Source: Salinigranum rubrum (GTDB taxonomy: Archaea > Halobacteriota > Halobacteria > Halobacteriales > Haloferacaceae). From it: a DNA stretch of 64,000 nucleotides. The stretch lies in contig NZ_CP026309.1 in assembly GCF_002906575.1 (NCBI RefSeq), positions 2,418,001 to 2,482,000 of the forward strand, read 5' to 3'. The notes beneath the pieces were generated by a model, which saw nothing but the letters and a program-made list of their open reading frames with translations, had not been told where the DNA came from and ran no database searches. Below, one piece after another: positions 62,709-64,000 of this stretch. How positions within the stretch are numbered: position 1 is the first letter of the stretch; each line of letters opens with the position of its first letter. The translations under genes and the position numbers were made by a program.

Positions 62709-63275
62709 ATGGAACTCCGTGCCCGTGTACGCGGTCACGTCCGCGAACTCACCGCGCTGCTCACCGCCGTCTCGCTCGCGCTCGTCTTCGGCGCGGCGCT
62801 CGGTGCCGTCCCGCGGACGGTCCTGCCGCGGGCACCGGACGCCGTCTTCGCCGTCATCCCGCACGTCAACGCCGTCATCAGCACCGTCGCCATCGTCACC
62901 ATCCTCCTCGGCGTCCGCGCGATCAGGGCGGGCAACTGGCGACGCCACCGGGCGTTCATGCTCGCCTCGCTCGTGCTCTTCGTCGCGTTCCTCGCGCTGT
63001 ATCTCTACAAGGTGAGCGTCCAGGGTCCCGCGCCGTTCCCCGGCCCCGACACGGTGTATCGGTTCGTCTACCTCCCGACGCTCGCCGTCCACGTCGTCCT
63101 CGCCATCGTCTGTCTCCCCCTGCTCTACTACGTCGCTCTCCTCGCGCTCACCCGGTCGGTCGCCGAACTCCGGCGGACGGCCCACGCGCGGTTCGGTCGT
63201 ATCGCCGCCGCGCTGTGGCTCGTCTCGTTCGTCCTCGGCAACGTCGTGTACGCGATGCTGTACCTCGTCTACTGA
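62709..63275 (+). CDS. DUF420 family membrane protein
   Basis: A 188-residue protein with five to six helices. Three conserved His positions fall in or beside helices (VIPHVNAVISTVAIVTILLG, WRRHRAFMLASLVLFVAFL, LAVHVVLAIVCLPLLYYV), as in DUF420 proteins, which are often encoded near terminal oxidases and may handle haem or copper. No oxidase gene is present here. The ATG at 62709 is the first that gives the family's short N-terminus. Confidence 0.85.
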   Translation: MELRARVRGHVRELTALLTAVSLALVFGAALGAVPRTVLPRAPDAVFAVIPHVNAVISTVAIVTILLGVRAIRAGNWRRHRAFMLASLVLFVAFLALYLYKVSVQGPAPFPGPDTVYRFVYLPTLAVHVVLAIVCLPLLYYVALLALTRSVAELRRTAHARFGRIAAALWLVSFVLGNVVYAMLYLVY

Positions 63276-63334
63276 AACCGAGACCGAGGCAGGGTTGCTG
63301 GGGTGGGGGCGTCGGCGAACGCGGCGACCCCGCG

Positions 63335-64000
63335 TCAGTCGGCCGTCTCCGGGCCTCCGGTCGTTCCGGCGTCCCACTCCTCGGGCACGTACGGACAGAG
63401 CGGGTCGCTTCCGAACGGGTCGCCCGTGCGAGCGTACGCCCGCGACCGACTGCCGCCGCACTGCTCGCGGTACGCGCAGACCCCGCACTTTCCCCGGAGG
63501 TTCGAGCGGTCCCGAAGCGCCGAGAAGAGGTCGGAGTCGCGGTAGCGGTCGACGACCGAGTCGTCGCGGACGTTCCCCGCCGATTTGGGCAGGAAGCCCG
63601 AGGGGTAGACCTCGCCGACGTGTGAGACGAACGCGAAGCCGTCGCCGGCGAGGACACTCGGGCGTCCCCCGCTCGCGCGCTCGGGGCGACGCCCGCACGC
63701 TCCATCCCGACGCGGCGGAACTGCGGGGCCTCGGTGGTTTTGACGTCGAAGCGCTCCTCCTCGCGCACCGCGTGGAGCCACTCCATCACTCGGTCGGCGC
63801 GCTCGGGCGACACCGGGTCGAGGAGTCGACCGCGGCCGACCGGGACGAGGAAGAAGACGCTCCAGCGGTCGACGCCCAACTGAGACACGAGGTCGCGGAT
63901 TCCGGGCAGTTCCTCGACCGTGTCCGCACAGACCGTCGTGTTTACCTGGAGGCCGACGCCGGCGCGGTCGGCGGCGCGCGCGGCGCGGAGCGTGTCGACG
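63335..64000 (-). CDS. Radical SAM/SPASM-type protein, C-terminal part, frameshifted
   Basis: The gene enters from beyond 64000 and its radical SAM CxxxCxxC is not in view. The visible part begins VDTLRAARAADRAGVGLQVN and runs through SVFFLVPVGRGRLLDPVSPE and FRRVGMERAG, then shifts frame near 63665-63705. It resumes as RASGGRPSVLAGDGFAFVSH and ends with the cysteine cluster KCGVCAYREQCGGSRSRAYA then PLCPYVPEEW, a SPASM-like cluster typical of TIGR04053-type proteins. The region between joins is one base short. Members are linked to haem or peptide modification; the substrate is unknown here. Confidence 0.75.
   Translation of the reverse strand, partial: RRHAPRRARRRPRRRRPPGKHDGLCGHGRGTARNPRPRVSVGRRPLERLLPRPGRPRSTPRPGVARARRPSDGVAPRGARGGALRRQNHRGPAVPPRRDGACGRRPERASGGRPSVLAGDGFAFVSHVGEVYPSGFLPKSAGNVRDDSVVDRYRDSDLFSALRDRSNLRGKCGVCAYREQCGGSRSRAYARTGDPFGSDPLCPYVPEEWDAGTTGGPETAD

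Overview
This window is chromosomal DNA of a haloarchaeon (class Halobacteria). The evidence is the high GC content with strong G/C third positions, acidic proteins (many D and E, few K), Tat signal peptides with lipoboxes, and TATA boxes about 25-30 bases ahead of start codons (leaderless mRNAs). It also carries typical haloarchaeal families: dodecin, HalOD1, TrmB, Cdc48 with an Hsp20-like partner, PriS-GINS, MBF1 and an AlaX-like protein. I cannot name the genus. There is no rRNA, CRISPR array or intact insertion sequence. One tRNA is present, tRNA-Leu(GAG) at 62479-62563.

Layout. 1-4.7 kb: a decayed small membrane-protein gene, a P1B-4-type metal ATPase, UspA and an HxlR regulator. 4.8-8.8 kb: an RND/MMPL exporter with an S-layer-like partner. 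9.2-19.6 kb: a class V aminotransferase, Lrp, hisD, DUF2891, IscA, a ThDP decarboxylase, and small or membrane proteins. 19.7-24.5 kb: a pilin-like LamG surface protein, dodecin, a 5'-nucleotidase and a Usp protein. 24.5-31 kb: MscS, PAC2, TrmB, and membrane and CARDB surface proteins. 31-37.4 kb: a carbohydrate ABC importer operon (binding protein, two permeases, ATPase) with a small membrane protein and a Gfo/Idh dehydrogenase. 37.6-49.9 kb: replication genes (primase small subunit, GINS), peroxiredoxin, Cdc48 with an Hsp20-like protein, RtcB, DoxX, archease and DUF502. 50-64 kb: HalOD1, GNAT, a sugar isomerase plus Gfo/Idh pair, an eIF2B-like protein, HAD, acyl-CoA dehydrogenase, a CBS-HPF fusion, a surface protein, AlaX, MBF1, tRNA-Leu, DUF420 and a partial radical SAM gene.

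Themes. Sugar use is spread over three places: the ABC importer, a TrmB regulator 5-10 kb away, and an isomerase/dehydrogenase pair at 52-54 kb. RNA repair (RtcB and archease) and protein quality control (Cdc48 and its Hsp20-like partner) sit close together. Several cell-surface proteins carry one to several beta-sandwich or lectin domains on a membrane anchor.

Data quality. Six otherwise well conserved genes are broken by seven single-base losses, and all the clearly placed ones lie in G or C runs. They include cdc48 and rtcB, which are unlikely to be dead. I read these as sequencing undercalls, unlike the pseudogene at 140-366, which also has a nonsense codon. The most interesting biology is the CBS-HPF fusion, the pilin-LamG protein, a perfect palindrome ahead of the sugar importer, an exact TrmB-type site at the DoxX start, and a family of GC-rich intergenic repeats.
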